Source: Anaerolineales bacterium (lineage in GTDB: Bacteria; Chloroflexota; Anaerolineae; Anaerolineales; Villigracilaceae). Taken from it: DNA of 10,641 nt. The stretch lies in the NCBI GenBank assembly GCA_016789485.1, contig JAEURE010000065.1, positions 1 to 10,641 on the forward strand, given 5' to 3'. Of this stretch, positions 1 through 7,420 are shown one piece after another. The notes under the pieces are model-generated. The model was not told the origin of the DNA, searched no databases, and saw nothing but the letters and a program-made list of their open reading frames with translations. A program made the translations under genes and the position numbers. Each line of letters begins with the position of its first letter. Position 1 is the first letter of the stretch.

Positions 1-810
1 CACCACGCGCATATCGCTGCCTGCATGGCCGAGCATGGACTGAATGAACCCGTCATCGGCGTATCGTTTGATGGGACAGGTTACGGCGAAGATGGCGCAA
101 TTTGGGGCGGGGAATTTTTGGTTGGAGATTACAAGTCTTTTCAACGCGCGGCCCATTTGGAATATTTCCCCTTGCCCGGCGGAGATGCTGCGATTCGGAA
201 ACCTGCACGCACGGCACTGGCCTTGTTATGGAGCCTCGGCTTGGAGTGGGATGAGCAGCTGGACTCAGTTGCTGAATTCAGCGCGAAAGACTTGGTTGTT
301 TTAAATACACAGTTGGAGAGAAAAATCAACACGCCATTGACCTCGTCGATGGGACGGTTGTTCGATGCGGCGGCAGCTTTGGCGGGTGTTCGGCAAAAGG
401 TTAATTATGAAGGGCAGGCGGCCATCGAGTTCGAGGCATTGGCAGATCCTGCTGAGGCAGGGATGTATTCCTTTGGTGTTGAATCAGGCTTGGTCGGAGT
501 CCGAGGCGTTGTTGAGGCGTTGGTAAAAGATGCAGCCGCAGGAATTCCCATCCAAAAAATTTCGGCACGATTTCACAATGGTCTCGCAGAAGGGGTGCGG
601 GAGATGGTTGCGAAAATCAACGCAGAAACGGGGATTCGGCTTGTCGTTTTGTCAGGCGGAGTCTGGCAGAATATCACACTATTAGGACGAACATTATCAC
701 TATTAAGAAAAGATGGATTCGAAGTATACATACATCGAGAGGTTCCGACGAACGATGGCGGACTCTCGTTAGGGCAAGCCGCAATTGCGGCAGCTAGATT
801 GAGAGGTTGA
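1..810 (+). CDS. hypF: Carbamoyltransferase HypF, C-terminal part (5' end outside window)
   Basis: HypF takes a carbamoyl group from carbamoyl phosphate, activates it with ATP and transfers it to the C-terminal cysteine of HypE, the first step in making the cyanide ligands of the [NiFe]-hydrogenase iron. The reading frame is open from base 1, so 269 residues of a protein usually about 750 long are visible. The fragment begins exactly at the conserved HHAHIAAC metal-binding motif of the Kae1-like domain. It continues with the SFDGTGYGEDGAIWGGEF segment and ends with LSGGVWQN and the VPTNDGGLSLGQAAIAAA tail, all typical of HypF. The in-frame ATG at 25 falls inside the motif region and is not the real start. 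The stop codon is one base before hypC, so the two are surely co-transcribed. The acylphosphatase, zinc-finger and YrdC-like domains must lie upstream of the window. Confidence 0.95.
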   Translation, partial: HHAHIAACMAEHGLNEPVIGVSFDGTGYGEDGAIWGGEFLVGDYKSFQRAAHLEYFPLPGGDAAIRKPARTALALLWSLGLEWDEQLDSVAEFSAKDLVVLNTQLERKINTPLTSSMGRLFDAAAALAGVRQKVNYEGQAAIEFEALADPAEAGMYSFGVESGLVGVRGVVEALVKDAAAGIPIQKISARFHNGLAEGVREMVAKINAETGIRLVVLSGGVWQNITLLGRTLSLLRKDGFEVYIHREVPTNDGGLSLGQAAIAAARLRG

Positions 811-811
811 A

Positions 812-1069
812 ATGTGTTTAGGTGTGCCAGGAAAAATTGTTGAGACATACAAAAAAGACGGGCTGCATATGGCCAAGGTGGACTTCGGTGGAATTTTCCG
901 CGAAGCCTGTTTGGATTATGTGCCCGAGGCGAAGGTTGGCGAATATTGCATTATCCATGTTGGGTTTGCGATCAGCCTATTGAGTGAATCAGAAGCGTTG
1001 GAAACGCTTGAACTGTTGCGGCAGATCGGGGCTATCGAAGAAGAATTGGGGCCTGAGACAGTAACATGA
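812..1069 (+). CDS. hypC: Hydrogenase maturation chaperone HypC
   Basis: HypC is a small cytoplasmic chaperone (85 residues here, normal for the family). It binds HypD, helps carry the Fe(CN)2(CO) unit and then docks on the immature hydrogenase large subunit. The N-terminus reads MCLGVPGKI: Cys2, exposed after removal of Met1, is the essential iron-ligating residue of the family. The conserved [11 protein letters not shown] segment lies near residues 47-57. The start is fixed by the need for Cys2 and by a GAGAGG ribosome binding site at 801-806, five bases before the ATG. The gene overlaps the next one as ATGA, which suggests translational coupling of HypC with its partner HypD. The paralogue HybG has the same motif, but position inside a hypFCDE cluster makes HypC the natural name. 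Confidence 0.96.
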   Translation: MCLGVPGKIVETYKKDGLHMAKVDFGGIFREACLDYVPEAKVGEYCIIHVGFAISLLSESEALETLELLRQIGAIEEELGPETVT

Positions 1070-2148
1070 AGTATGTGACCGAATACCGAGATGCGGCGCT
1101 GGTAAAAAATGTGATCGAAGAAATTCGTCGCACCATAACTCGCCCGTGGACGTTGATGGAAATTTGCGGCGGACAGACACACGCGATCGTGCGTCATGGC
1201 ATTGACCAGTTGCTGCCGCCAGAAATTGAATTGGTGCATGGGCCAGGCTGCCCTGTGTGTGTGACTCCGCTGGAGTTGATCGACAAGGCATTGGAAATTG
1301 CATCTCAGCCGAATGTGATCTTCTGCTCGTATGGTGATATGCTGCGCGTGCCCGGTTCTGGGCGTGACCTGTTTTCTGTGAAGGCGCAGGGCGGGGATGT
1401 GCGCGTGGTCTATTCTCCACTGGATGCTGTGGCATTGGCTGAGAAAAACCCAGACAAGCAAGTTGTCTTTTTCGCGATCGGGTTTGAAACCACTGCCCCA
1501 CCGAATGTGATGAGCGTGATCCAGGCTCAGCGACTCGGATTGAAAAATTATTCTGTGCTGGTTTCGCATGTCCGCGTGCCGCCTGCCATGAAAGCGATTT
1601 TAGGTTCGCCGCACAACCGCGTGCAGGGATTTCTGCTTGCGGGGCATGTCAATGCGGTGATGGGTTATCACGAATATCCGCCGCTGTTGGAAGAGTTCAA
1701 GATTCCGATGGTGGTGACTGGCTTTGAGCCGCTTGATATTGTGCAGGGAATTTTGACAACTGTTCAGTTACTCGAAGCTGGCAAGATCGAAATTGGAAAC
1801 GCATACTCCCGCGCTGTGACCTTTGAAGGTCTGAAGCCCGCACAGGATGCCATCCATAAAGTGTTCATGGAATGTGACCGAACATGGCGCGGCATTGGCA
1901 TGATCCCGATGAGCGGATGGTGTCTGCGACCTGAGTTTGATGAATTCAATGCTGAGAAACGATTCAACGTGGGAGATATCCACACGAAGGAATCCCCTCT
2001 TTGCATTGCAGGTCAAATCCTGCAGGGATTGAAGAAACCGCACGATTGTCCCGCGTTTGGCAAGGAATGTACGACAGAAAATCCGCTCGGCGCGACGATG
2101 GTTTCGTCTGAGGGGGCGTGTGCGGCGTATTATAAGTATGGAAGATAA
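1066..2148 (+). CDS. hypD: Hydrogenase maturation Fe-S protein HypD
   Basis: HypD is the scaffold on which, with HypC, the iron atom receives its CN and CO ligands. The 360-residue product has the usual length. Visible motifs are [10 protein letters not shown] with Cys34, [10 protein letters not shown] with Cys62 and Cys65, [12 protein letters not shown], and the ligand-site segment [14 protein letters not shown]. The C-terminal part has the cysteines of the [4Fe-4S] cluster, in [26 protein letters not shown] and the final [11 protein letters not shown]. All expected cysteines appear intact. Its ATG overlaps the hypC stop codon, and no strong ribosome binding site precedes it, consistent with translational coupling. 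An open frame of 217 codons on the opposite strand (916-1569) is only a shadow of this gene. Confidence 0.97.
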   Translation: MKYVTEYRDAALVKNVIEEIRRTITRPWTLMEICGGQTHAIVRHGIDQLLPPEIELVHGPGCPVCVTPLELIDKALEIASQPNVIFCSYGDMLRVPGSGRDLFSVKAQGGDVRVVYSPLDAVALAEKNPDKQVVFFAIGFETTAPPNVMSVIQAQRLGLKNYSVLVSHVRVPPAMKAILGSPHNRVQGFLLAGHVNAVMGYHEYPPLLEEFKIPMVVTGFEPLDIVQGILTTVQLLEAGKIEIGNAYSRAVTFEGLKPAQDAIHKVFMECDRTWRGIGMIPMSGWCLRPEFDEFNAEKRFNVGDIHTKESPLCIAGQILQGLKKPHDCPAFGKECTTENPLGATMVSSEGACAAYYKYGR

Positions 2149-2153
2149 ATAAA

Positions 2154-2190
2154 GAGTGGAAAGTGGAAAAAGTTCACTCGCTACTTTCCA
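2154..2190 (+). repeat. Inverted repeat in the hypD-hypE gap
   Basis: The 8-base arm TGGAAAGT at 2157-2164 pairs perfectly with ACTTTCCA at 2183-2190. An alternative, exclusive pairing joins GAGTG (2154-2158) to CACTC (2175-2179). AGTGGAAA also occurs twice in tandem. There is no T-run after it, so it is not a standard terminator. It may be an mRNA-processing or stabilising hairpin, or a remnant of a dispersed intergenic repeat. The alternative GTG start of hypE lies at the edge of the first arm, which argues against that start. Confidence 0.5.
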
Positions 2191-2195
2191 TGAAT

Positions 2196-2199
2196 GAGG
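2196..2199 (+). promoter_or_regulatory. Ribosome binding site that decides the hypE start
   Basis: GAGG at 2196-2199 sits five bases before the ATG at 2205. Neither the upstream in-frame GTG (2163) nor the ATG at 2190 has a comparable site, since both are in or next to the inverted repeat. Confidence 0.6.
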
Positions 2200-2204
2200 T
2201 TTTT

Positions 2205-3269
2205 ATGACTGACGAAACAATCAACATCGAAGGCGCGGTCTGTGCTCCACCGCTGACTCATAACGAGCAGATCGTAATGGGACATGGCGCGGGCGGACGG
2301 ATGAGTCATCAGTTGATCCAAAAGGCGTTCATGTCTGCATTTGATAACCCCGCTTTGCGAGCGGGTGATGATGCGGCGCGGGTTGAATCAAATTTGCATG
2401 CAAACCTTGCCATCAGTACCGATGCGCATGTGGTCTTTCCGCTGTTCTTTCCTGGTGGTGATATTGGCAAGCTTGCGGTCTGCGGCACGGTCAACGATGT
2501 GGCGATGCTTGGCGCGAAGCCGCTGTATTTGACTGCGGGATTTATCCTCGAAGAAGGCCTGCCAATGGAAACGCTCAAGCAGGTGGTAGCTTCAATGAAA
2601 GCTGCCGCCGATGAAGCGTGCGTGCAAATTGTGGCGGGCGATACAAAGGTTGTGCAAAAAGGAAAAGCGGACGGACTTTACATCACCACGGCTGGTGTTG
2701 GTGTGGTGCGCGAGGGAGTCTCCATCAGCGGGGCGAATGCCAAAGCGGGCGATGCAGTTATCCTGTCTGGTTCGATCGGCGACCACGGTATTGCGGTTCT
2801 GGCCGCGCGCGGCGAGTTGGGATTTCAATCCAACCTGCAAAGCGATGTCGCTCCGCTCAATCATTTGATCGATGCGATGATGAATGCAAGCAGCAACGTG
2901 CATGTGCTGCGCGATCCCACACGCGGCGGATTAGCGACCACGCTCAACGAAATTGCGAATCAATCCAACGTGGGCGTTTTACTGAACGAAGAAACGCTTC
3001 CCGTCCACCCCGAAGTTGCTGCTGCTTGCGAGATGCTTGGATTCGACCCGTTATATGTCGCCAACGAAGGCAAGCTCGTGACGATGGTTGCACGCGAAGA
3101 TGCAGAAAAAGTTCTGGCTGCCATGCATGCCACAAAATATGGCGAAGGTGCAGTCATTATTGGTGAAGTCGCCGCTGAGCCTCGCGGACGCGTACTACTC
3201 AAAACCGCTTTGGGCAGTACCCGCATTGTGGATATGCTGGCTGGCGAGATGCTGCCGAGAATTTGTTAA
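2205..3269 (+). CDS. hypE: Carbamoyl dehydratase HypE
   Basis: HypE receives the carbamoyl group from HypF on its C-terminal cysteine and dehydrates it with ATP to a thiocyanate, the source of the hydrogenase cyanide ligands. The 354-residue product belongs to the PurM/AIR-synthase-like family. It shows MGHGAGGRMSH near residue 25, the ATP-site DDAAR near residue 55, the segment GGDIGKLAVCGTVNDVAMLG, and RDPTRGGLATTLNEIA in the C-terminal domain. It ends in PRIC, so the essential terminal cysteine (Cys354) is present. I chose the ATG at 2205 because of its GAGG site and because the protein then has normal length. An in-frame GTG at 2163 would add 14 residues and overlaps an inverted repeat. 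The 56-base gap after hypD is the only break in the cluster. Confidence 0.95.
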   Translation: MTDETINIEGAVCAPPLTHNEQIVMGHGAGGRMSHQLIQKAFMSAFDNPALRAGDDAARVESNLHANLAISTDAHVVFPLFFPGGDIGKLAVCGTVNDVAMLGAKPLYLTAGFILEEGLPMETLKQVVASMKAAADEACVQIVAGDTKVVQKGKADGLYITTAGVGVVREGVSISGANAKAGDAVILSGSIGDHGIAVLAARGELGFQSNLQSDVAPLNHLIDAMMNASSNVHVLRDPTRGGLATTLNEIANQSNVGVLLNEETLPVHPEVAAACEMLGFDPLYVANEGKLVTMVAREDAEKVLAAMHATKYGEGAVIIGEVAAEPRGRVLLKTALGSTRIVDMLAGEMLPRIC

Positions 3270-3339
3270 TTCGGAATCACGGGCTGGGGGTTATCTTTTC
3301 ATGTTGCTAATCACGGGGCAAAAAGTGCAAAATTTCCTC

Positions 3340-3368
3340 TTGACTCTGGTCTGCATATTTGTTATTAT
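3340..3368 (+). promoter_or_regulatory. Sigma-70-type promoter of the lacI-family gene
   Basis: TTGACT at 3340-3345 and TATTAT at 3363-3368 are separated by 17 bases, so both hexamers match the consensus at five of six positions with ideal spacing. The -10 box overlaps the first two bases of the palindromic operator that follows, so a bound repressor would block transcription start. This promoter may also feed the transporter genes, because no clear promoter is visible in the 223-base gap before the binding-protein gene. Confidence 0.75.
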
Positions 3369-3396
3369 GTTATCGATAACATGTTATCGATAACAT
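3367..3396 (+). promoter_or_regulatory. Double palindromic operator, probable LacI-family autoregulatory site
   Basis: Two identical perfect 16-bp palindromes, ATGTTATCGATAACAT, occupy 3367-3382 and 3381-3396 and share two bases. The whole 30-bp block is itself a perfect palindrome, with a third dyad (ATAACATGTTAT) at its centre. A central CG flanked by AT-rich arms is typical of operators of the LacI/GalR family, and the gene that follows encodes such a regulator. The location right after the -10 box fits simple repression of the regulator's own gene. Confidence 0.85.
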
Positions 3397-3404
3397 TACC
3401 CAAA

Positions 3405-3408
3405 AGGA
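3405..3408 (+). promoter_or_regulatory. Ribosome binding site supporting a TTG start
   Basis: AGGA at 3405-3408, within AAAAGGA, lies seven bases before the TTG at 3416. No ATG or GTG is available in frame between the upstream stop codon (3377-3379) and the helix-turn-helix, so this site and the TTG are the only reasonable start. Confidence 0.7.
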
Positions 3409-3415
3409 TAATACC

Positions 3416-4459
3416 TTGATCCCTTCTGAAAGAAGAAAACGCATCACGATTAAGGATGTAGCGCAGGCAGCCGGGGTATCCACCCAAACTGTTTCGCGTG
3501 TGATGAATAAGTTTTCTTATGTTTCAGAAGAGACCCGTCAGCGTGTGGAAGCTGTGGTTGAGCAATTAAACTACCGCCCCAGCACCCTTGCACGCAGTTT
3601 AAGTCAACAACGCAGTTATACCCTGGGGGTCGTCACATTTGGTCTCAAATATATTGGACCATCTCGAACTCTCAACGGCATTGCCGATAAAGCAGATGAA
3701 CTCGGTTACATGCTTTTGATGAAAGAACTCGACAATTTCGATATAAATAGTATAGATGGTGTAATCGACTCACTTTTAGCCCGACAGGTGGATGGAATAT
3801 TATGGGTTGCTCCGGAGATCGGAGAAAATCACAACTGGCTTGACGAGCGCCTTGGAAAAATCCCTGTACCGGTACTATTCCTTGCAATGGAACCGCGCAA
3901 CGGCATCTCCAGTGTTGCAACAGATAATTATCAAGGCGGTGTTTTGGCAGTGCAACATCTGCTGGATTGCGGACGAAAAAATATCGGGCACATTTCAGGT
4001 CCATTGACATGGTGGGAAGCTGATGAACGCAAGCGCGGCTGGCGTGAAACGCTGCTCAAGATGGGCATGGATGCCTCAGATCAGCACTGTACCGAAGGAA
4101 ATTGGTCATCAGCCAGCGGAGATCAGGCGTTTATTCAGCTGCTTGAAGCGTTCCCGCAGATGGATGCGGTTTTTGTCGCCAACGATCAAATGGCTCTGGG
4201 TGTTTTGCGTGAAGCCCATCGACGGAACATCCCGATCCCTGAGCAATTGGCTGTTATCGGTTTTGACAATATTCCAGAATCGGCATATTTTTACCCCGCC
4301 CTGACAACCATCTCTCAAGATCTCCAAATGCTTGGAGAACAAGCCGTGCAAAGCATAGTGGAAATGATTCAGGCGCGACAAGGCAATCAATCTGTCATTG
4401 CACAATCAAGGTTCATACAACCCACCCTGATTGTTCGTGAAAGTACGAAGCGGGTTTGA
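3416..4459 (+). CDS. LacI/GalR-family transcriptional regulator
   Basis: This is a sugar-responsive DNA-binding repressor of 347 residues, normal for the family. The N-terminal helix-turn-helix is at about residues 11-31 (TIKDVAQAAGVSTQTVSRVM), followed by the hinge helix LNYRPSTLARSLSQ at about 51-64, which inserts into the minor groove at the operator centre. The remainder is a periplasmic-binding-protein-like sensor domain, with ATDNYQGGVLAVQHLL, HISGP, VFVANDQMALGVL and VIGFDNIPESAYF as recognisable ligand-domain segments. The start is a TTG with a good ribosome binding site. The gene follows its own promoter and double palindromic operator and is followed by a sugar ABC transporter, so it probably controls that transporter. 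The effector is unknown; it is likely the imported sugar or a catabolite. Confidence 0.93.
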   Translation: MIPSERRKRITIKDVAQAAGVSTQTVSRVMNKFSYVSEETRQRVEAVVEQLNYRPSTLARSLSQQRSYTLGVVTFGLKYIGPSRTLNGIADKADELGYMLLMKELDNFDINSIDGVIDSLLARQVDGILWVAPEIGENHNWLDERLGKIPVPVLFLAMEPRNGISSVATDNYQGGVLAVQHLLDCGRKNIGHISGPLTWWEADERKRGWRETLLKMGMDASDQHCTEGNWSSASGDQAFIQLLEAFPQMDAVFVANDQMALGVLREAHRRNIPIPEQLAVIGFDNIPESAYFYPALTTISQDLQMLGEQAVQSIVEMIQARQGNQSVIAQSRFIQPTLIVRESTKRV

Positions 4460-4509
4460 GGTTATTTTCATCCCGTCCTTTCATTTGATATCCTGAAGAA
4501 ACCAAAAGT

Positions 4510-4519
4510 AAGGAGGTGA
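4510..4519 (+). other. Perfect anti-Shine-Dalgarno match without an obvious gene
   Basis: AAGGAGGTGA matches the complement of the usual 16S rRNA 3' end over ten bases, yet no start codon lies at normal spacing. The nearest in-frame candidate is a GTG at 4532, opening a 40-codon frame that stops at 4654. That product is not recognised and may not be real. The region 4501-4560 is strongly purine-rich on the + strand. Confidence 0.3.
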
Positions 4520-4555
4520 GGCAAAAGGGAAGTGAAAGTGTTTGGCAAGAAGGAA

Positions 4556-4588
4556 GTGCACACTGGTCGATTGGCGTCTGATGTGCAC
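4556..4588. repeat. Short inverted repeat GTGCACA / TGTGCAC
   Basis: GTGCACA at 4556-4562 and TGTGCAC at 4582-4588 are perfect inverted copies 19 bases apart; the core GTGCAC is itself palindromic. It lies in the leader of the sugar-binding protein gene and could be a regulator site. It does not resemble the ATGTTATCGATAACAT operator. Confidence 0.3.
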
Positions 4589-4594
4589 GCTCCG

Positions 4595-4636
4595 GGAAAA
4601 GATAATATATGGATCGCAACAGTTTTTATCTTTTCC
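4595..4636 (+). promoter_or_regulatory. 11-bp stem-loop in the leader of the binding-protein gene
   Basis: GGAAAAGATAA at 4595-4605 pairs perfectly with TTATCTTTTCC at 4626-4636 around a 20-base loop, 46 bases before the start codon. It is AT-rich and has no following T-run, so it is not a normal terminator. It may act as an mRNA leader structure or a DNA-binding site. The gap 4460-4682 otherwise shows no convincing -35/-10 pair. Confidence 0.45.
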
Positions 4637-4682
4637 AACTCAGTACGCCAATAAATAACCATCCATTAATCAAGGAGAAGAA

Positions 4683-5789
4683 ATGTCTAAGAACCTGCTT
4701 TACAAACTTTTGGCGGTAGTAATGCTAGCCAGCCTCGTCCTCTCTGCTTGCGGCGCTTCCGGTTCAGGCGATACTGGTGGAGATAAGAAGTTGGTTGGTA
4801 TTTCCATGCCCACCAAAACCTCCACCCGCTGGATTTCCGACGGCGAAAGCATGGTCAAGTCCTTCCAAGACCTTGGCTATGACACCGATCTGCAGTTTGC
4901 TGACAATGACATCCCGAACCAGATCGCCCAGATCGAAAACATGGTCACCAAGGGCGCAGATGTGCTCGTAATCGCCGCCATTGACGGCTCGACGCTCTCT
5001 GACGTTTTGGGCAAGGCCAAGGAAGCTGGCGTGCTCGTGGTTGCCTATGACCGCCTGATCTCCAAGACCGAAAATGTTGATTACTACGCTACGTTCGATA
5101 ACTTCGGCGTCGGCGTGATCCAGGGAACCCAGCTTCTCAATGGGCTCGGACTCACCCCCGGTGAAGCGGCCCCTGCTGGCGTTGGTCCTTTCAACGTTGA
5201 ACTCTTCGGTGGTTCACCTGATGACACCAATGCCTTCTACTTCTATGATGGCGCTATGTCCGTCATCCAGCCCTTCATCGACTCAGGCACGATCGTTATC
5301 CCCAGTGGTCAAATGGGCATGGACGTAGTCGGTACCCTGCGCTGGGATGGCGCTGTGGCTCAGTCTCGCATGGAGAACATCCTGAGCGCCAACTACACTG
5401 ACAAGCGCGTTGATGCCGTTCTCGCCCCGTACGATGGTCTTAGCCGCGGTATTATCGCTGCCTTGCGCGGCGTTGGTTACGGCACCGCCGACCAGCCCTG
5501 GCCCGTCATCACCGGTCAGGATGCGGAAGTTGCATCTGTGAAAGCCATGATTGCTGGCGAACAGACCTACACCGTGTTCAAAGACACCCGCGAACTCGCT
5601 GCCCAAACCGCCAAGATGGTGGACCAGGCTCTCAAGGGCGAGACCGTTGATGTCAACGATACCAAGACCTATGACAACGGCGTGAAGGTTGTTCCTTCCT
5701 ATTTGTTGACCCCCTACAGTGTCGATATCAACAACTACGAAAAACTCCTTATTGACAGCGGCTATATCAAGGCTGAAGATTTGAAGTAA
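4683..5789 (+). CDS. chvE: ChvE-like multiple-monosaccharide ABC transporter, substrate-binding lipoprotein
   Basis: This is the extracytoplasmic binding protein of a CUT2-type sugar importer, delivering a monosaccharide to the MmsAB-type membrane complex. The 368-residue product starts with a lipoprotein signal peptide: a Lys-containing n-region, a hydrophobic core at about 8-20 and the lipobox LSAC with Cys23 as the lipid-anchored residue. A short Gly/Ser/Asp-rich linker follows. Family landmarks are [21 protein letters not shown] near residue 40, [73 protein letters not shown] and [14 protein letters not shown], all close to ChvE/multiple-sugar-binding proteins. AAGGAG at 4672-4677 precedes the ATG by five bases. 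Related proteins bind glucose, galactose, xylose or arabinose, so the actual ligand is not determined. The downstream hairpin may keep this mRNA abundant relative to the membrane genes. Confidence 0.93.
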   Translation: MSKNLLYKLLAVVMLASLVLSACGASGSGDTGGDKKLVGISMPTKTSTRWISDGESMVKSFQDLGYDTDLQFADNDIPNQIAQIENMVTKGADVLVIAAIDGSTLSDVLGKAKEAGVLVVAYDRLISKTENVDYYATFDNFGVGVIQGTQLLNGLGLTPGEAAPAGVGPFNVELFGGSPDDTNAFYFYDGAMSVIQPFIDSGTIVIPSGQMGMDVVGTLRWDGAVAQSRMENILSANYTDKRVDAVLAPYDGLSRGIIAALRGVGYGTADQPWPVITGQDAEVASVKAMIAGEQTYTVFKDTRELAAQTAKMVDQALKGETVDVNDTKTYDNGVKVVPSYLLTPYSVDINNYEKLLIDSGYIKAEDLK

Positions 5790-5797
5790 CATGTTTT

Positions 5798-5834
5798 AAT
5801 TGGTGTGTGAGGCATTGTGCCTCACACACCAATT
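5798..5834 (+). terminator. 17-bp hairpin between binding-protein and ATPase genes
   Basis: Bases 5798-5814 pair without mismatch with 5818-5834, leaving the three-base loop TTG. The stem includes TTGGTGTGTGAGGCA and its complement. It starts nine bases after the binding-protein stop codon and is followed only by a weak T stretch (TTTCTTAA). Such a stem within a sugar-transporter operon usually acts as a partial terminator or a 3' mRNA-protecting structure, giving more binding protein than membrane components. The role is inferred; the structure is directly visible. Confidence 0.75.
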
Positions 5835-5865
5835 TCTTAAGCGGTACAATCGTAGAAAAACGATC

Positions 5866-5870
5866 AAGGA
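5866..5870 (+). promoter_or_regulatory. Ribosome binding site that decides the ATPase start
   Basis: AAGGA at 5866-5870 lies eleven bases before the ATG at 5882, the start that gives a normal MmsA N-terminus. An in-frame GTG at 5807 lies within the hairpin stem and is unlikely to be used. Confidence 0.55.
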
Positions 5871-5881
5871 TAGAAAAAACC

Positions 5882-7420
5882 ATGTCTGATACCATCCTCG
5901 AAATGCGAAACATAACCAAGACGTTTCCCGGCGTTAAGGCGCTTGATAATGTGAGCTTTAGTGTCAAACGGGGTGAGATTCACGCCCTGGTGGGAGAAAA
6001 CGGGGCGGGTAAATCGACTTTGATGAAGGTGTTGAGTGGTGTCTATCCGTATGGCACGTATGATGGGGAGATCTATTTTGAAGGCAAAGAGTGCAGGTTC
6101 CATGATATCAGCCAGTCCGAAGCAGTGGGTCTTGTAATTATTCATCAGGAACTGGCCCTGATCCCTTATCTTTCCATTACTGAGAACTTGTTCCTCGGGA
6201 ACGAACGCGCAAAAAATGGAATTATTGACTGGAACGAATCTGTTTCCAGAACGAAGGAATTGCTGGAAAAAGTGGGGCTATATGAATCTCCAAATACATT
6301 AATTACGAACATGGGCGTCGGCAAACAACAGCTGGTTGAGATTGCCAAAGCTCTGGCGAAGGAAGTCAAACTCCTCATTTTGGATGAGCCCACCGCCTCC
6401 CTCAATGAAAAAGACAGCGAAAAACTGCTTCAGTTATTACTGCAATTTAAATCGCATGGTATTGCATCGATCTTGATTTCTCACAAGCTGAGCGAGGTTT
6501 CGAAGGTGGCAGACTCCATAACCATTCTTCGCGATGGCGCCACGATCGAAACATTGGACGCTCATAAAGATGTCATCACTGAAGACCGTATCATCCGCGG
6601 CATGGTCGGTCGTGACATGACTCACCGTTTCCCGCCGCGCGAATCGAATATTGGTGAAGTAATCTTCGAGGTCAAGAACTGGAACGCGTATCATCCAATC
6701 CATGAACACCGCAAGGTGAGCGATAATGTCAACATCAAGGTCCGAAAAGGTGAGGTGGTTGGCATCGCCGGGTTGATGGGCGCGGGCAGGACCGAACTGG
6801 CAATGAGCATTTTCGGCCGTGCATACGGATCACGGATCAGCGGTCAGGCTTTCAAAAATGGAAAAGAGATCGATCTCAGTTCCATTGATAAAGCCATCGC
6901 CAATGGTGTTGCATATGCAACGGAAGATAGAAAGGCTTATGGTCTGATTCTGATCGAACAGATCAAGGATAACATTACGCTGGCGAACCTTGAGGAAATT
7001 TCAGAAGCCGGCATCGTCAATGAGCCCAAGGAATTGACCGTCACTCGCGAATACCGTGACAAACTGAATATCAAATGCTCGAGCATTCTACAATTGGCTG
7101 TCAATCTCTCCGGCGGCAACCAGCAAAAGGTTGTTCTCAGCAAGTGGTTGTTTGCAAATCCTGATATTTTGATCCTTGATGAACCTACTCGTGGCATTGA
7201 TGTGGGTGCCAAGTATGAAATTTATACAATTATCAATCGTCTTGCCAGTGAAGGCAAAGGCATCATCATGATCTCCTCCGAACTCCCGGAAATCCTGGGC
7301 ATCTGTGACCGAATCTATGTGATGCGCGACGGCAAGATCGTTGGCGAGATGACTGCCAAGGAAGCGTCGCAGGAACTCGTAATGAAATACATCATGACCC
7401 AAGAGGCAATTGAACAATGA
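5882..7420 (+). CDS. mmsA: Sugar ABC transporter ATP-binding protein, MmsA/GguA type
   Basis: This cytoplasmic ATPase powers the sugar importer and has two nucleotide-binding domains in one 512-residue chain, the usual length. The first domain has Walker [10 protein letters not shown] (38-46), Q-loop Gln89, signature MGVGKQQ (144-150), Walker B LLILDEP (164-170, Glu169) and H-loop His201. The second has the degenerate Walker [10 protein letters not shown] (297-305, with Arg303 where Lys is expected), a good signature LSGGNQQ (409-415) and Walker B ILILDEP (429-435, Glu434). Its H-loop position reads MISSELPE, without histidine. This asymmetry is normal for the RbsA/MglA/MmsA class, so one ATP site is expected to be catalytic. 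The start at 5882 is preferred over the in-frame GTG at 5807. The gene ends in an ATGA overlap with the permease gene. Confidence 0.95.
   Translation: MSDTILEMRNITKTFPGVKALDNVSFSVKRGEIHALVGENGAGKSTLMKVLSGVYPYGTYDGEIYFEGKECRFHDISQSEAVGLVIIHQELALIPYLSITENLFLGNERAKNGIIDWNESVSRTKELLEKVGLYESPNTLITNMGVGKQQLVEIAKALAKEVKLLILDEPTASLNEKDSEKLLQLLLQFKSHGIASILISHKLSEVSKVADSITILRDGATIETLDAHKDVITEDRIIRGMVGRDMTHRFPPRESNIGEVIFEVKNWNAYHPIHEHRKVSDNVNIKVRKGEVVGIAGLMGAGRTELAMSIFGRAYGSRISGQAFKNGKEIDLSSIDKAIANGVAYATEDRKAYGLILIEQIKDNITLANLEEISEAGIVNEPKELTVTREYRDKLNIKCSSILQLAVNLSGGNQQKVVLSKWLFANPDILILDEPTRGIDVGAKYEIYTIINRLASEGKGIIMISSELPEILGICDRIYVMRDGKIVGEMTAKEASQELVMKYIMTQEAIEQ

Noticed and set aside
1..810. Possible truncated or separate small HypF-like gene starting at the ATG at 25
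   Set aside because: The frame is open to base 1 and the residues before that ATG form the conserved HHAHIAAC motif, so the gene simply extends beyond the window.
916..1569. Open frame of 217 codons on the minus strand over hypC/hypD
   Set aside because: It lies fully antisense to two genes with strong family motifs; the translation is rich in His, Arg and Gln with no recognisable domain, as expected for a shadow frame.
2618..3166. Open frame of 182 codons in another + frame inside hypE
   Set aside because: The translation is dominated by Arg and Cys and is unlike any family, while the hypE frame has continuous family motifs including the PRIC terminus.
3251..3275. Imperfect stem CCGAGAATT / AATTCGG across the hypE stop codon
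   Set aside because: It is short, has a bulged G and lacks a T-run, so I do not call it a terminator.
3275..3317. Direct repeat AATCACGGG (3275-3283 and 3309-3317) after hypE
   Set aside because: Nine bases twice in a short gap, with no matching flanks or mobile-element features; it is compatible with chance.
6008..6340. Unusual first ABC signature MGVGKQQ and degenerate second Walker A in the ATPase
   Set aside because: The GVGKQQ signature and the GLMGAGRTE second P-loop are normal for the MmsA/GguA/RbsA class, so they are not a defect or novelty.
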